From NCBI GenBank assembly GCA_964542225.1, contig CAZITO010000005.1:1-58739 (forward strand): a stretch of 58,739 bases of DNA, written 5' to 3'. A model generated the notes under the pieces. It saw nothing but the letters and a program-made list of their open reading frames with translations. It did not search any database and was not told the DNA's origin. Numbering within the stretch: position 1 is the first letter of the stretch; the number at the start of each line of letters is the position of its first letter. This DNA comes from Scybalousia_A sp964542225. GTDB taxonomy: Bacteria > Bacteroidota > Bacteroidia > Bacteroidales > P3. The position numbers were made by a program, and so were the translations under genes. This document shows, piece by piece, positions 51,109 through 58,739 of the stretch.

Positions 51109-52008
51109 TTATCTTTTGCCTCTTTGAAGGCATTTGCTTTTTTGATTAAATATTTTTGTGGTCAACGATATTGTCAAAAAGTTGTACCAATCTTTTGTCG
51201 TCTTGTTACCTCTCATTTCCCCTCTTTGATGATAAACACCGGCATACCCTTCCAATTCATTGGTTCTGTCTGCGGCAAAGGCTGCTTGCTCTCCTGCATA
51301 TGAAATCAGTTCATTTCTATCTATGTAAGAGGTTGAAATATCATCTATGTAGTCGGTAAAAGTTTTTCTAAAGCCCCATTCCAAAGCAATGCAAGTATGA
51401 GAGGCTATGGAAAACTTTACTCCCACACCAAAAGGAATAGCAAGAGCCACTCTTTTATAATTATCTCTACCCTCTACAAGCCCTTGTCCTTCTGTGTTTA
51501 GGTCATGTAAAGTTACGGTTATTTCCTCTTGAGTAATGGGGTCAATGATTTCTGTCTTCGGGTTGAAATGAAACAGTGCCAACCCGCCGAATATATAGGG
51601 CGTAAATCTATGCTGACGGCTTCCCGTACGATAATCCATAAAATTAAACTCTCCCACCAAAGCCAACTCTTGTAAAGCAGAATGAAAATTAAGGTTACGC
51701 ATATTGTTAAAGTGTTTGTCGTCTCCCGATAGTTTGCCAAACATCAAAGAGGTTCTCAATACCCAGCGAGGATTAAAATTATATCTTGCCATAATTCCTC
51801 CTACAAAATGAGCGTTGTACATATTGAAACTGCTCTCAAATTGATTCCACTCTTTGGTGTTATCTTCTCCGCTTTTGAACATATTGTTTATATCGCCGAC
51901 ATAATTGGACACACCGCCCACAAGTCCTATCTCCCAATAAGAAGACTGATTTTGAGAATACAATACGTAAGAAAAGCAAAGCAATAAGACAAACAATATC
52001 TTTTTCAT
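51109..52008 (-). CDS. DUF6089/PorG-like outer-membrane beta-barrel protein
   Basis: I use the ATG at 52008, which opens a signal peptide (MKKILFVLLLCFSYVLYSQ); the 30 upstream codons are not family-like. The mature start WEIGLVGGVSNYVGDINNMF and the following MARYNFNPRWVLRTSLMFG, FTPYIFGGLALFHFNP and FGVGVKFSI are typical of DUF6089 barrels, the family of the T9SS component PorG of Porphyromonas. It fits with the T9SS cargo in this window. A paralog with another role is possible. A -7 box (52026-52033, - strand) lies 18 bases upstream. Confidence 0.75.
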   Translation of the reverse strand: MKKILFVLLLCFSYVLYSQNQSSYWEIGLVGGVSNYVGDINNMFKSGEDNTKEWNQFESSFNMYNAHFVGGIMARYNFNPRWVLRTSLMFGKLSGDDKHFNNMRNLNFHSALQELALVGEFNFMDYRTGSRQHRFTPYIFGGLALFHFNPKTEIIDPITQEEITVTLHDLNTEGQGLVEGRDNYKRVALAIPFGVGVKFSIASHTCIALEWGFRKTFTDYIDDISTSYIDRNELISYAGEQAAFAADRTNELEGYAGVYHQRGEMRGNKTTKDWYNFLTISLTTKIFNQKSKCLQRGKR

Positions 52009-52025
52009 ACTACAATAATTTTTTG

Positions 52026-52033
52026 CAAAGGTA
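52026..52033 (-). promoter_or_regulatory. -7 promoter element (TACCTTTG) before the PorG-like gene
   Basis: Consensus TAnnTTTG on the - strand, 18 bases from the start codon; it also favours the downstream ATG as the true start, because the longer frame would begin upstream of the promoter. Confidence 0.62.
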
Positions 52034-52099
52034 ATAAAAAATAATTCAACCTTAATTTGTTTGCTCAACAAAATGAAAACGTTCTTTGTTAAAAACAAC

Positions 52100-54100
52100 T
52101 TACTTCAATTCTTTCTTTAATCTTGCTATTTCGTCTCTATAGGTGGCGGCCTGCATAAAGTCCAAATTTTTAACGCAGTCTTTCATTTTTCGCTCCAAAA
52201 TTCTAATCAAAGTTTTTTTGTCTGTGGTTTTGTTTTCCAACTCCTTGATTTTAACCTTTTGCTCTGCCTTTGTTTTCTTTGCCGTGAGTTCTTCTTTGGC
52301 TTTGTCGCTTATGGGTAAAATGTTTTCTATTTTTTTTACAACAGCCTTGGGAGTAATACCATGCTCTTTGTTGTAGGCTTGTTGTTTTTGTCTGTGGTAA
52401 AGATTTTCATCTATTGCTCTTTGCATACTTTTGGTTATAACATCGCCATAAAGTATAGCCTTTGAATTTACATTTCTTGCCGCTCTGCCTATGGTTTGAA
52501 TAAGCGCTTTGTCCGAGCGAAGAAATCCCTCTTTATCAGCATCAAGTATGGCAACCAAACTCACCTCCGGCAAGTCCAACCCCTCTCTTAATAAATTTAC
52601 TCCCACCAAAACATCAAAACTTCCCGCTCTCAAATCATTCATTATTTCCACTCTTTCCAAAGTATCTATATCCGAATGTATGTATTTGGTTCTTATATCC
52701 AACTTCAAAAGATAGGCAGTCAATTCCTCCGCCATACGTTTGGTCAGAGTGGTTACCAGAACCCTTTCTTTTTTGTCCACAGTTTCGCTTATTTGCTCCA
52801 AAAGGTCGTCCACTTGATTTTTTGCACTGCGCACCTCTATGGGCGGGTCAAGTAAGCCTGTCGGTCTTATCAATTGCTCTACTATCACACCTTCGGATTC
52901 ATTGATTTCAAAAGGTGCGGGCGTAGCTGATAAATAAATGGTTTGAGGTTGCAAACTGTGAAACTCCTCCCATTTCAAAGGTCTGTTGTCAAAGGCTGCA
53001 GGCAAGCGAAAACCGTATTGTACAAGATTTTGTTTTCTGCTTCTATCTCCTCCATACATGGCACGTATTTGAGGCACACTTTCGTGGCTTTCATCTATAA
53101 CCATAAGAAAATCTTCTGGAAAATAATCCAACAAACAAAAAGGTCGCTCGCCCGGTTTTCTGCCGTCAAAATATCGAGAATAATTTTCTATACCCGAACA
53201 ATACCCCAATTCTTGCAACATTTCCACATCGTTGTTCACTCTTTCTTCCAAGCGTTTAGCCTCCAAAAGTTGTCCGTTTGCTTTAAATTCATCACAGCAC
53301 TCAAACATATCTCTCTGTATGTTTAGCAAAACTTTTGCAAGAGTATTTTTATTTGTCAAAAAGTTGCCGGCAGGATAAATAACAACTTGTTCCAACTGTT
53401 CTATGGTACGAGAGGTTAAGGGGTCTATTTTTGATAGTCTGTCTATTTCATCGTCAAAAAACTCTATCCTATAAGCATAATCTGCATAGGCAGGCCAAAT
53501 ATCAATAGTATCTCCTTTTACTCTAAATTTTCCTCTTTCAAAGTTTAACTCATTTCTTCCATAAAGGCTATCCACAAGAGTAAGCAAAAAATTGTTCATA
53601 TCCAATTTGTCGTGCAAATTGAGATATATGGTTCCAGCGGCAAAATCAGTCGGGTTGCCTATACCATAAATACAAGAGACAGAAGCCACCACTATTACGT
53701 CTTTTCTTCCGCTGAGAAGAGCCGAGCAGGCAGAAAGTCTCAATTTGTCCAAATCTTCATTTATTGCAAGGTCTTTGGCTATATAAGTATTGGTTTGAGG
53801 AATATAAGCCTCAGGTTGATAATAATCATAATAAGAAACATAGTATTCAACGGCATTATTTGGAAAGAATCGTTTGAATTCTCCATACAACTGGGCAGCA
53901 AGAGTTTTATTATGAGAAAGTATAAGGGTTGGTTTTCCTATATTTTTGATTACATTAGCAATGGTAAATGTTTTGCCCGACCCTGTTACTCCCAACAAAA
54001 CTTGTGCTTTTTCTCCGTTTTCTATTCCTTGTGTCAAGGCTTTTATTGCTTGGGGTTGGTCGCCTGTGGGTGAAAAATCTGCTTGTAAATCAAAAGTCAT
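52100..54100 (-). CDS. uvrB: UvrABC system protein B
   Basis: Damage-verifying helicase-like subunit of nucleotide excision repair. Start FSPTGDQPQAIKAL, Walker A GVTGSGKTFTIANV (about 38-51), beta-hairpin YYDYYQPEAYIPQTNTYIAKD (about 91-111), VIDESHESVPQ box, and helicase motifs LVGVNLLREGLDLPEVSLVAILDADKEGFLRS and TIGRAARN. The C-terminal UVR motif (MKDCVKNLDFMQAATYRDEI) contacts UvrC. Length 666 is standard. It has its own -7 box 20 bases upstream. Confidence 0.98.
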   Translation of the reverse strand: MTFDLQADFSPTGDQPQAIKALTQGIENGEKAQVLLGVTGSGKTFTIANVIKNIGKPTLILSHNKTLAAQLYGEFKRFFPNNAVEYYVSYYDYYQPEAYIPQTNTYIAKDLAINEDLDKLRLSACSALLSGRKDVIVVASVSCIYGIGNPTDFAAGTIYLNLHDKLDMNNFLLTLVDSLYGRNELNFERGKFRVKGDTIDIWPAYADYAYRIEFFDDEIDRLSKIDPLTSRTIEQLEQVVIYPAGNFLTNKNTLAKVLLNIQRDMFECCDEFKANGQLLEAKRLEERVNNDVEMLQELGYCSGIENYSRYFDGRKPGERPFCLLDYFPEDFLMVIDESHESVPQIRAMYGGDRSRKQNLVQYGFRLPAAFDNRPLKWEEFHSLQPQTIYLSATPAPFEINESEGVIVEQLIRPTGLLDPPIEVRSAKNQVDDLLEQISETVDKKERVLVTTLTKRMAEELTAYLLKLDIRTKYIHSDIDTLERVEIMNDLRAGSFDVLVGVNLLREGLDLPEVSLVAILDADKEGFLRSDKALIQTIGRAARNVNSKAILYGDVITKSMQRAIDENLYHRQKQQAYNKEHGITPKAVVKKIENILPISDKAKEELTAKKTKAEQKVKIKELENKTTDKKTLIRILERKMKDCVKNLDFMQAATYRDEIARLKKELK

Positions 54101-54119
54101 ATTATTCTTATATTTTTTA

Positions 54120-54127
54120 CAAAGGTA
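54120..54127 (-). promoter_or_regulatory. -7 promoter element (TACCTTTG) before uvrB
   Basis: TAnnTTTG match on the - strand, 20 bases before the uvrB start. Confidence 0.58.
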
Positions 54128-54226
54128 GTCAAAAGTAATTTATTTGCTATTGCTTTAAGCGATATAAATAAGTCCACTATGGATTTTTAAATAGCCTGTA
54201 ACTGCACTTTTTGTAACTTACGCTAT

Positions 54227-55411
54227 TTATAATTTCATAAAACTTATTGCTCTGTTGAATATGCCGTTTGCATAACTTATAGCCATTCCGTAGTTGGTTA
54301 CCGGAATACCTTTATCCAAAAATATTTTTAAGCGAGAGGTCATTTGTTTTTGCGTAGCCATACAACCGCCACATTGAATAACGAGTTTGTATTGTTCTAC
54401 ATTGGAAAAATCATTATTAAGCCCCGCTTTTATTTCAAATTCCAAGTGTTTTCCTGTATATTTTTCCAATAATTTTGGCAATTTTACCCTACCTATATCT
54501 TCACAAGTAGGCGTATGGGTGCAAGATTCCAATATCAAAACCTTATCCCCCTCTTGCAAAGAATCTATAACGGAAGTACCCTTTAAATAAGCCTCAAAAT
54601 TGCCCTTTTCTTTAGCCAACAGAATAGAAAAACTCGTAAGACCTATCTCCTTTGGCACAATTTCATCAACATGTTTAAAGACTTGGCTATCCGTTATTAC
54701 CATTCTGATATTGTGTTTTCCCACAAGATTTATTACCTCCTGTAATTGTCCTGTTTGTGTGGTTATGGCTATGGCTTTTTGGTCTAATATTTCTCTTATA
54801 GTCTTTACCTGAGGCAAAATCAATCTCCCTTTGGGTGCAGAGGAGTCTATGGGAGTAACCAAAATAACAACGTCCGTGGGGTTAACTATATCATTAATTA
54901 GAGGAGAGGCTTGTTTGTCGGATAGTTTTTGCAACTCTTTTCTAATCAAAGAGCAAAGTTTTTCCCTTGCCGAGTTTTCTTTTTCTGAAAGGACAAGAGA
55001 AACTTTTTTTAACAAGTCTTTTGATATGGGATAAAGGTCTTGTTTGTTATATATAATAAGGTAAGGCACCGAGTATTTTAAGCATTCTTGTATTATTTCC
55101 TGTTCGCAATCGGAAAAAATATTTTCACTTATAACCACTACAGCCAAATCTATTTGGGAAAAAGTTTGTAAAGTTTTCTTCTTTCTTTCCTTGCCAAGTA
55201 TGGTATTATCGTCCAGTCCCGCAGTATCAACCACAACTATGGGACCAAAATCATTAAGTTCCATAGTTTTTTTTACAATATCCGTTGTTGTTCCTTTTAT
55301 GGAGGAAACAATGGAAGTGTTTTGATTGGAAATCAAATTTATAAGACTACTTTTTCCAACGTTGCAACGTCCCAAAAAACCAACTTGCAATTTATTTTCC
55401 CTATGTTGCAT
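54227..55411 (-). CDS. hydF: [FeFe]-hydrogenase H-cluster maturation GTPase HydF
   Basis: Scaffold GTPase on which HydE and HydG assemble the di-iron subcluster before transfer to the hydrogenase. P-loop GRCNVGKSS (about 14-22), G3 VVDTAGLDD, G4 NKQD, then a dimerisation domain and a C-terminal cluster-binding domain with THTPTCEDIGRVKLP and CGGCM. Length 394 is normal. HydE, HydG and the hydrogenase itself are not in the window. It starts 15 bases after the decarboxylase gene. Its presence implies H2 metabolism in an anaerobe. Confidence 0.95.
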   Translation of the reverse strand: MQHRENKLQVGFLGRCNVGKSSLINLISNQNTSIVSSIKGTTTDIVKKTMELNDFGPIVVVDTAGLDDNTILGKERKKKTLQTFSQIDLAVVVISENIFSDCEQEIIQECLKYSVPYLIIYNKQDLYPISKDLLKKVSLVLSEKENSAREKLCSLIRKELQKLSDKQASPLINDIVNPTDVVILVTPIDSSAPKGRLILPQVKTIREILDQKAIAITTQTGQLQEVINLVGKHNIRMVITDSQVFKHVDEIVPKEIGLTSFSILLAKEKGNFEAYLKGTSVIDSLQEGDKVLILESCTHTPTCEDIGRVKLPKLLEKYTGKHLEFEIKAGLNNDFSNVEQYKLVIQCGGCMATQKQMTSRLKIFLDKGIPVTNYGMAISYANGIFNRAISFMKL

Positions 55412-55426
55412 GGCAAAGAAAAACGA

Positions 55427-56824
55427 TTAATAACCCAAAATTTTTAACATTGACTTAGGACTTTGTTCTTTTGAAAAGAGTTTGGTTGTCCAATCTCCGT
55501 TTTCGTCTTTGTCAAGTATGACGTGTTTTGGTTGAGGAATAAGGCAGTGTTGTATTCCGCCATAGCCTGCCAAACTCTCTTGATAGGCTCCCGTATGGAA
55601 AAAACCTATATACAAGGGCTCATTGTCTTCGTTTTGAAATTTTGGTAAAAATATAGCATTGGAATGAGTCTCTGCCGAATAATAATCTTGTGAATCACAG
55701 GTCAGTCCCCCAAGAAATACTCTGCCGTATTCGTTATTCCATTTGTTGATAGGCAAAAGAATAAACCTTTGACCTATGCCCCAAGTATCCGGCAAAGTGG
55801 TAATAAATGAGGAGTCTATCATATACCAAAGTTCTCTATCGTTTTGTCTCTTTTGGTCTATTATGGAGTAAAGAATACAGCCCGATTCTCCTACGGTGAA
55901 AGAACCAAACTCGGAGAAAATATTAGGTTCCTCTACCCCGTTTTTATTACAGTTTTCTTTTATTTGAGCAAGAATTTCTTCTGTCATATATTCATAATCA
56001 TACTCAAAGCCCAAAGAATTTTTTATAGGAAAGCCTCCACCTATATTCAAACTATCCAATTCGGGTGCTATTTTCTTTAATTCACAGTAAACATTTACAC
56101 ATTTTCCCAATTCACTCCAATAATAAGCGGTGTCTTTTATACCTGTGTTTATAAAGAAATGAAGCATTTTTAATTTGAATTTTGGGTTGTTTTGTATTTT
56201 TTGCCTATAAAAATCAAGTATCTCATTGTACCTTATGCCCAACCTTGAAGTATAAAAATCAAACTGAGGAGCCTCCTCTGTTGCTATTCTTATACCAACA
56301 TTGCAATTACTTTTTATTTGATTCTGAATAGCATCCAACTCTTCTATATTATCTATTACGGGTATGATATTGCAAAATCCGTTATCTATTAAATTACCAA
56401 TGTTTTCTATATACTGAGGTCTTTTAAAACCATTGCAGATTATGAATTGTTCCTTTGTTATTTTGCCTTGGTTATACAATTCCTCTATTATATTGATATC
56501 AAAAGCAGAGGAAGTTTCCAAATTGACATCGTTTTTCAATACCTCTTCCAAGATAAAAGAAAAATGAGAGGACTTTGTGCAGTAACAATAATTGTAAGTT
56601 CCTTTGTAATCGACTTTTGCTCTCGCTACATTAAACAAACGTTTACCCTTTTGTATTTGAGAAGAAATTTTAGGCAAATATGTTAATCTCAACGGTGTTC
56701 CATATTGTTTGATTATATCCATCAAAGGAATTTCATTGAAGTTAAGTTCATCATCTTCCACAGAAAACTCGTCTTGTGGAAACTCAAAAGTTTGTTCTAT
56801 AAGGTCAATGTACTTGTTTTTCAT
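55427..56824 (-). CDS. Fold-type III PLP decarboxylase, arginine decarboxylase-like
   Basis: Alanine-racemase-fold decarboxylase. The PLP lysine is in YCYCTKSSHFSFILEEV (about 77-93). LNIGGGFPIKNSLGFEYD (about 259-276) is the phosphate-binding Gly-rich loop, and GGLTCDSQDYY near 371 supplies the catalytic Cys-Asp of the dimer interface. A length of 465 is shorter than the 630-residue SpeA and fits the compact Bacteroidota form usually called arginine decarboxylase. Diaminopimelate or ornithine specificity cannot be excluded. It is cotranscribed with hydF, with no obvious functional link. Confidence 0.8.
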   Translation of the reverse strand: MKNKYIDLIEQTFEFPQDEFSVEDDELNFNEIPLMDIIKQYGTPLRLTYLPKISSQIQKGKRLFNVARAKVDYKGTYNYCYCTKSSHFSFILEEVLKNDVNLETSSAFDINIIEELYNQGKITKEQFIICNGFKRPQYIENIGNLIDNGFCNIIPVIDNIEELDAIQNQIKSNCNVGIRIATEEAPQFDFYTSRLGIRYNEILDFYRQKIQNNPKFKLKMLHFFINTGIKDTAYYWSELGKCVNVYCELKKIAPELDSLNIGGGFPIKNSLGFEYDYEYMTEEILAQIKENCNKNGVEEPNIFSEFGSFTVGESGCILYSIIDQKRQNDRELWYMIDSSFITTLPDTWGIGQRFILLPINKWNNEYGRVFLGGLTCDSQDYYSAETHSNAIFLPKFQNEDNEPLYIGFFHTGAYQESLAGYGGIQHCLIPQPKHVILDKDENGDWTTKLFSKEQSPKSMLKILGY

Positions 56825-57000
56825 TCCTATAAAAAAGTCTATTTAACTTAATTAGATTAATAAAATTTTACTTGTTTAACTAAATTACAATACTCTAAAA
56901 TAGTTTGCAAAATTACATATAATTACCATACTCACCAAAGAAAAAAAATAGAAATACTCATTATTCTTTGTTTTAATATCTATATGGAAAAATAACTTTT
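56825..57000. other. Spacer between divergent decarboxylase and MATE genes
   Basis: AT-rich, no ORF above 30 codons of interest and no repeat copy. A CAAAATTA at 56909-56916 is a possible - strand -7 box (TAATTTTG) for the decarboxylase-hydF unit, about 85 bases upstream of its start. Confidence 0.45.
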
Positions 57001-57030
57001 TTGTTAGGTTTGTGTTTTTTTGTAATTTTG
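57001..57030 (+). promoter_or_regulatory. Promoter TTG-N19-TAATTTTG for the MATE gene
   Basis: TTG at 57001-57003 and TAATTTTG at 57023-57030 with 19 bases between; the transcript would start near 57037, leaving a leader of about 107 bases. Confidence 0.75.
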
Positions 57031-57044
57031 CAAAGTTTTTTGTG

Positions 57045-57118
57045 AAGCCTGCACTCGCAAATTTTATAATAAATAAAATGATTTAACATTAAGACAAATT
57101 ACAGGCTTTGTCTTAATG
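57045..57118 (+). promoter_or_regulatory. Structured leader of the MATE gene (hairpin with pseudoknot; candidate regulator)
   Basis: CATTAAGACAAA (57087-57098) and TTTGTCTTAATG (57107-57118) form a perfect 12-bp stem with loop TTACAGGC. The loop's CAGGC (57102-57106) can pair with GCCTG (57047-57051) upstream, giving a pseudoknot; extended to AAGCCTG/CAGGCTT the pairing would compete with the stem. It ends 25 bases before the start codon. This could be a small riboswitch or a protein site; no known class is recognised. Confidence 0.5.
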
Positions 57119-57143
57119 AGAAACCAAAAAAATTATTAAATTT

Positions 57144-58463
57144 ATGTCTAATACAGGTTATTACAAGCAAAATCTCACTTTAGCAATTCCCATAATGCTC
57201 TCTTCCTTAGGTCAATCGTTGGTACAAATGGTTGATACCATAATGGTTGGTCATTTGGGAACAGAGTCTTTGGCCGCTATTTCTTTTGCAGGAAGTCTTA
57301 CAATGAATGCCCTTGTTGTTTGTATGGGTATAGCAATGGCGCTGACACCTTTGGTTGGACAATCTTTTGCTCGCAATGAAACACAACGAATTTCCATACT
57401 TACCCAAAACTCATTGTCTTTGAATACCATTGTTGCTCTGTTGGTTATGAGTTTGCTTTTTGTACTTATGCCCTTTTTGAGTATATTCGGACAAGAGCCA
57501 AAAATAATAGAACTTTGCAAACCTTACTACATTGTTATAGTGCTTTCATTTCTTCCTATGATGATATTTCTATCATTTAAACAATTTATGGAGGGAATTG
57601 ACAACACCAAGGTTGCAATGATTATAACCATAAGTTGCAATGTGGTAAATATTATTTTTAATTATCTTCTGATTTATGGCAAATTTGGCTTTCCTGCCTT
57701 AGGCTTGACAGGAGCGGGCATATCAACACTTATCTCACGTTTATTGTCTCCTATTGCCATATTTGTTTATATTAAGAGACACAAGATTTATTCAAAATAC
57801 CTGCATTTTTTTGCATGGAAAAACTTTTCTAAACACATACATCGCATTCTTTTGCAAATAGGTTTTCCTATAGCCGTTCAAATGTTTGTGGAAATGTTTG
57901 CTTTGTTTGCCATTGCGGTTATGATGGGTTGGATATCCTCAGTCCATTTGGCAGCCTTCCAAATAGTAAACACAATGATAAGTACCACTTTTTTGGCTGC
58001 CTCCGGTATATGCTCGGCAACCACAATATTGGTTTCCCATGCTTTTGGTGTTAAGGATAAGAAAAATATGAGAACGCACTTTTTGTCGGGCTGGAAAATG
58101 GTCGTTTTGATAATGGGATGTGTGGCTTTGGTTTATATCTTTTTGGGTAGATATATTGCAATGTTATTTTCCGATGACAGTCAAGTTATAAATATAGCGG
58201 CACAATTATTTGTGGTAGCAGGATTTTTCCAACTATTTGACGGAACACAAGTTTCAGGTTTGGCTGGACTCAGAGGCATCAATGATGTTTTTCACCCTAT
58301 GATATACGCCGTTATCACCTATTTCTTTGTTGCCGTACCTGTTGCTTATTTGTTTGGCTTTGTGTTTTGTTTTCCGTCTTGGTCTATCTTTTCCGCCTTC
58401 CTTATTGCATTGGCATTGGCAGGAGTGCTTTATCATACAAGATTTTACAAAAAAACCAAATAA
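57144..58463 (+). CDS. MATE family multidrug/metabolite efflux transporter
   Basis: Twelve-helix inner-membrane antiporter (Na+ or H+ driven) exporting cationic drugs or metabolites. N-terminal LTLAIPIMLSSLGQSLVQMVDTIMVGHLGTESLAA is the family signature, and the second half repeats the pattern (LLQIGFPIAVQMFVEMFAL; VNTMISTTFLAASGICSATTILVSHAFG). Length 439 is standard. It has its own promoter and a folded leader, so it is probably regulated at RNA level. Substrate unknown. Confidence 0.93.
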   Translation: MSNTGYYKQNLTLAIPIMLSSLGQSLVQMVDTIMVGHLGTESLAAISFAGSLTMNALVVCMGIAMALTPLVGQSFARNETQRISILTQNSLSLNTIVALLVMSLLFVLMPFLSIFGQEPKIIELCKPYYIVIVLSFLPMMIFLSFKQFMEGIDNTKVAMIITISCNVVNIIFNYLLIYGKFGFPALGLTGAGISTLISRLLSPIAIFVYIKRHKIYSKYLHFFAWKNFSKHIHRILLQIGFPIAVQMFVEMFALFAIAVMMGWISSVHLAAFQIVNTMISTTFLAASGICSATTILVSHAFGVKDKKNMRTHFLSGWKMVVLIMGCVALVYIFLGRYIAMLFSDDSQVINIAAQLFVVAGFFQLFDGTQVSGLAGLRGINDVFHPMIYAVITYFFVAVPVAYLFGFVFCFPSWSIFSAFLIALALAGVLYHTRFYKKTK

Positions 58464-58584
58464 GATAACTGACATAAGCAGGCATAACCTTTATAAGATA
58501 GATTATACCAGCGTTATATTCCTATTCCTTTGCTAAGATATAAAAACCGTGCAGATCCATAAAAAAGTAACAAAAAACAGCAAA
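58464..58584. other. Gene-free flank before repeat copy C
   Basis: AT-rich, with phrases like those at other repeat flanks (ACATAAGCAGGCATAACC; AAAAAACAGCAAAATCGG). No terminator hairpin with a T run is clear for the MATE gene. Confidence 0.45.
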
Positions 58585-58739
58585 ATCGGTTTACTGATTA
58601 TCAATAAGTTACAAAACAAATTTTTGCACGCGTTTGGTCAGGTTGTAAAATCTTCGTAACTTTGCATAGAGAAATATCCCTAAGAGAAAATTCCCAATTT
58701 TTACCCTTATAACTACTTGATAATCAGTAAAAACGAAAC
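58585..58739 (+). repeat. Dispersed intergenic repeat, copy C (5' part, cut by window end)
   Basis: Starts ATCGGTTTACTGATTATCAA. Its first ~95 bases are identical by eye to copy A, after which it diverges slightly. It includes the promoter and the first two TGATWATCA sites and ends just before the GC hairpins. Confidence 0.9.
58633..58664 (+). promoter_or_regulatory. Promoter TTTG-N20-TAACTTTG inside repeat copy C
   Basis: The same boxes and 20-base spacing as in copies A and B; the spacer is identical to copy A. Confidence 0.72.

Noticed and set aside
52009..52098. Upstream start of the PorG-like gene
   Set aside because: It would put the start upstream of the -7 box at 52026-52033 and before the signal peptide.

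Overview
The window is AT-rich DNA from a strictly fermentative member of the Bacteroidota, most likely Bacteroidales; I cannot place the genus. The evidence is: five surface or secreted proteins with C-terminal type IX secretion (T9SS) sorting domains plus a PorG-like barrel; Bacteroidota-type promoters (TTG/TTTG, 19-21 bases, then TAnnTTTG) in front of many genes; weak use of Shine-Dalgarno sites; lineage-typical families (DUF2723, DUF4831, LptE, Bacteroidota-type PurM, PyrBI pair); and anaerobic metabolism (HydF for [FeFe] hydrogenase, ADP-forming acetyl-CoA synthetase).

Layout. 1-220: end of a dispersed repeat and low-complexity sequence. 221-2173 (-): RNase R. 2355-11103 (+): T9SS cargo, LptE, DUF2723 membrane protein, PurM, MltD-type lytic transglycosylase, SGNH esterase. 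11190-16876 (+): an operon with a long leader carrying a poly-G tract, two tandem paralogous leucine-rich T9SS proteins and a beta-helix protein. 16919-17346: full copy of the repeat. 17518-34504 (-): M16 protease, pyrBI, DUF4831 and WG-repeat proteins, then a long run of closely spaced genes (ADP-forming acetyl-CoA synthetase, small membrane protein, dapF, a broken methyltransferase with an intact nuclease-like gene, GtrA, YbbR, CoaE, a lysyl-endopeptidase-like T9SS protease, a 49-residue lipoprotein and a SprT-like protein). 34855-36750: tRNA-Arg(CCG), RlmD/TrmA-family methylase, bL34. 36885-38865 (+): cobalamin riboswitch and a DUF4465 T9SS protein. 39240-39699: second full repeat copy. 39873-44059 (+): accessory operon with a frameshifted leader ORF and two DUF262 proteins. 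44199-56824 (-): M13 peptidase, TPR protein, trmB, tsaB, 5-formyl-THF cyclo-ligase, gltX, PorG-like barrel, uvrB, hydF, arginine decarboxylase-like enzyme. 57001-58463 (+): MATE transporter with a folded leader. 58585-58739: third repeat copy, cut by the window end.

Most notable signals. (1) A ~430-bp intergenic repeat present as two full and two end-truncated copies; each readable copy carries the same Bacteroidota promoter upstream of hairpin-rich sequence, as if it makes a multicopy structured RNA. (2) A pyrBI leader with a promoter, a 32-codon ORF, a U8 tract and a terminator whose hairpin contains the ORF stop, the architecture of UTP-sensitive pyrBI attenuation. (3) A poly-C tract splitting the first ORF of the DUF262 operon; one extra C would restore an 88-codon ORF ending just before the first DUF262 gene, so this probable defence operon may be phase-variable. 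(4) A methyltransferase remnant beside an intact nuclease-like gene. (5) A cobalamin riboswitch that appears to control a lone T9SS-sorted DUF4465 protein. (6) A recent 378-bp-offset expansion in an LRR surface protein. Both window ends lie inside copies of the repeat, as expected if this is a contig that broke there.
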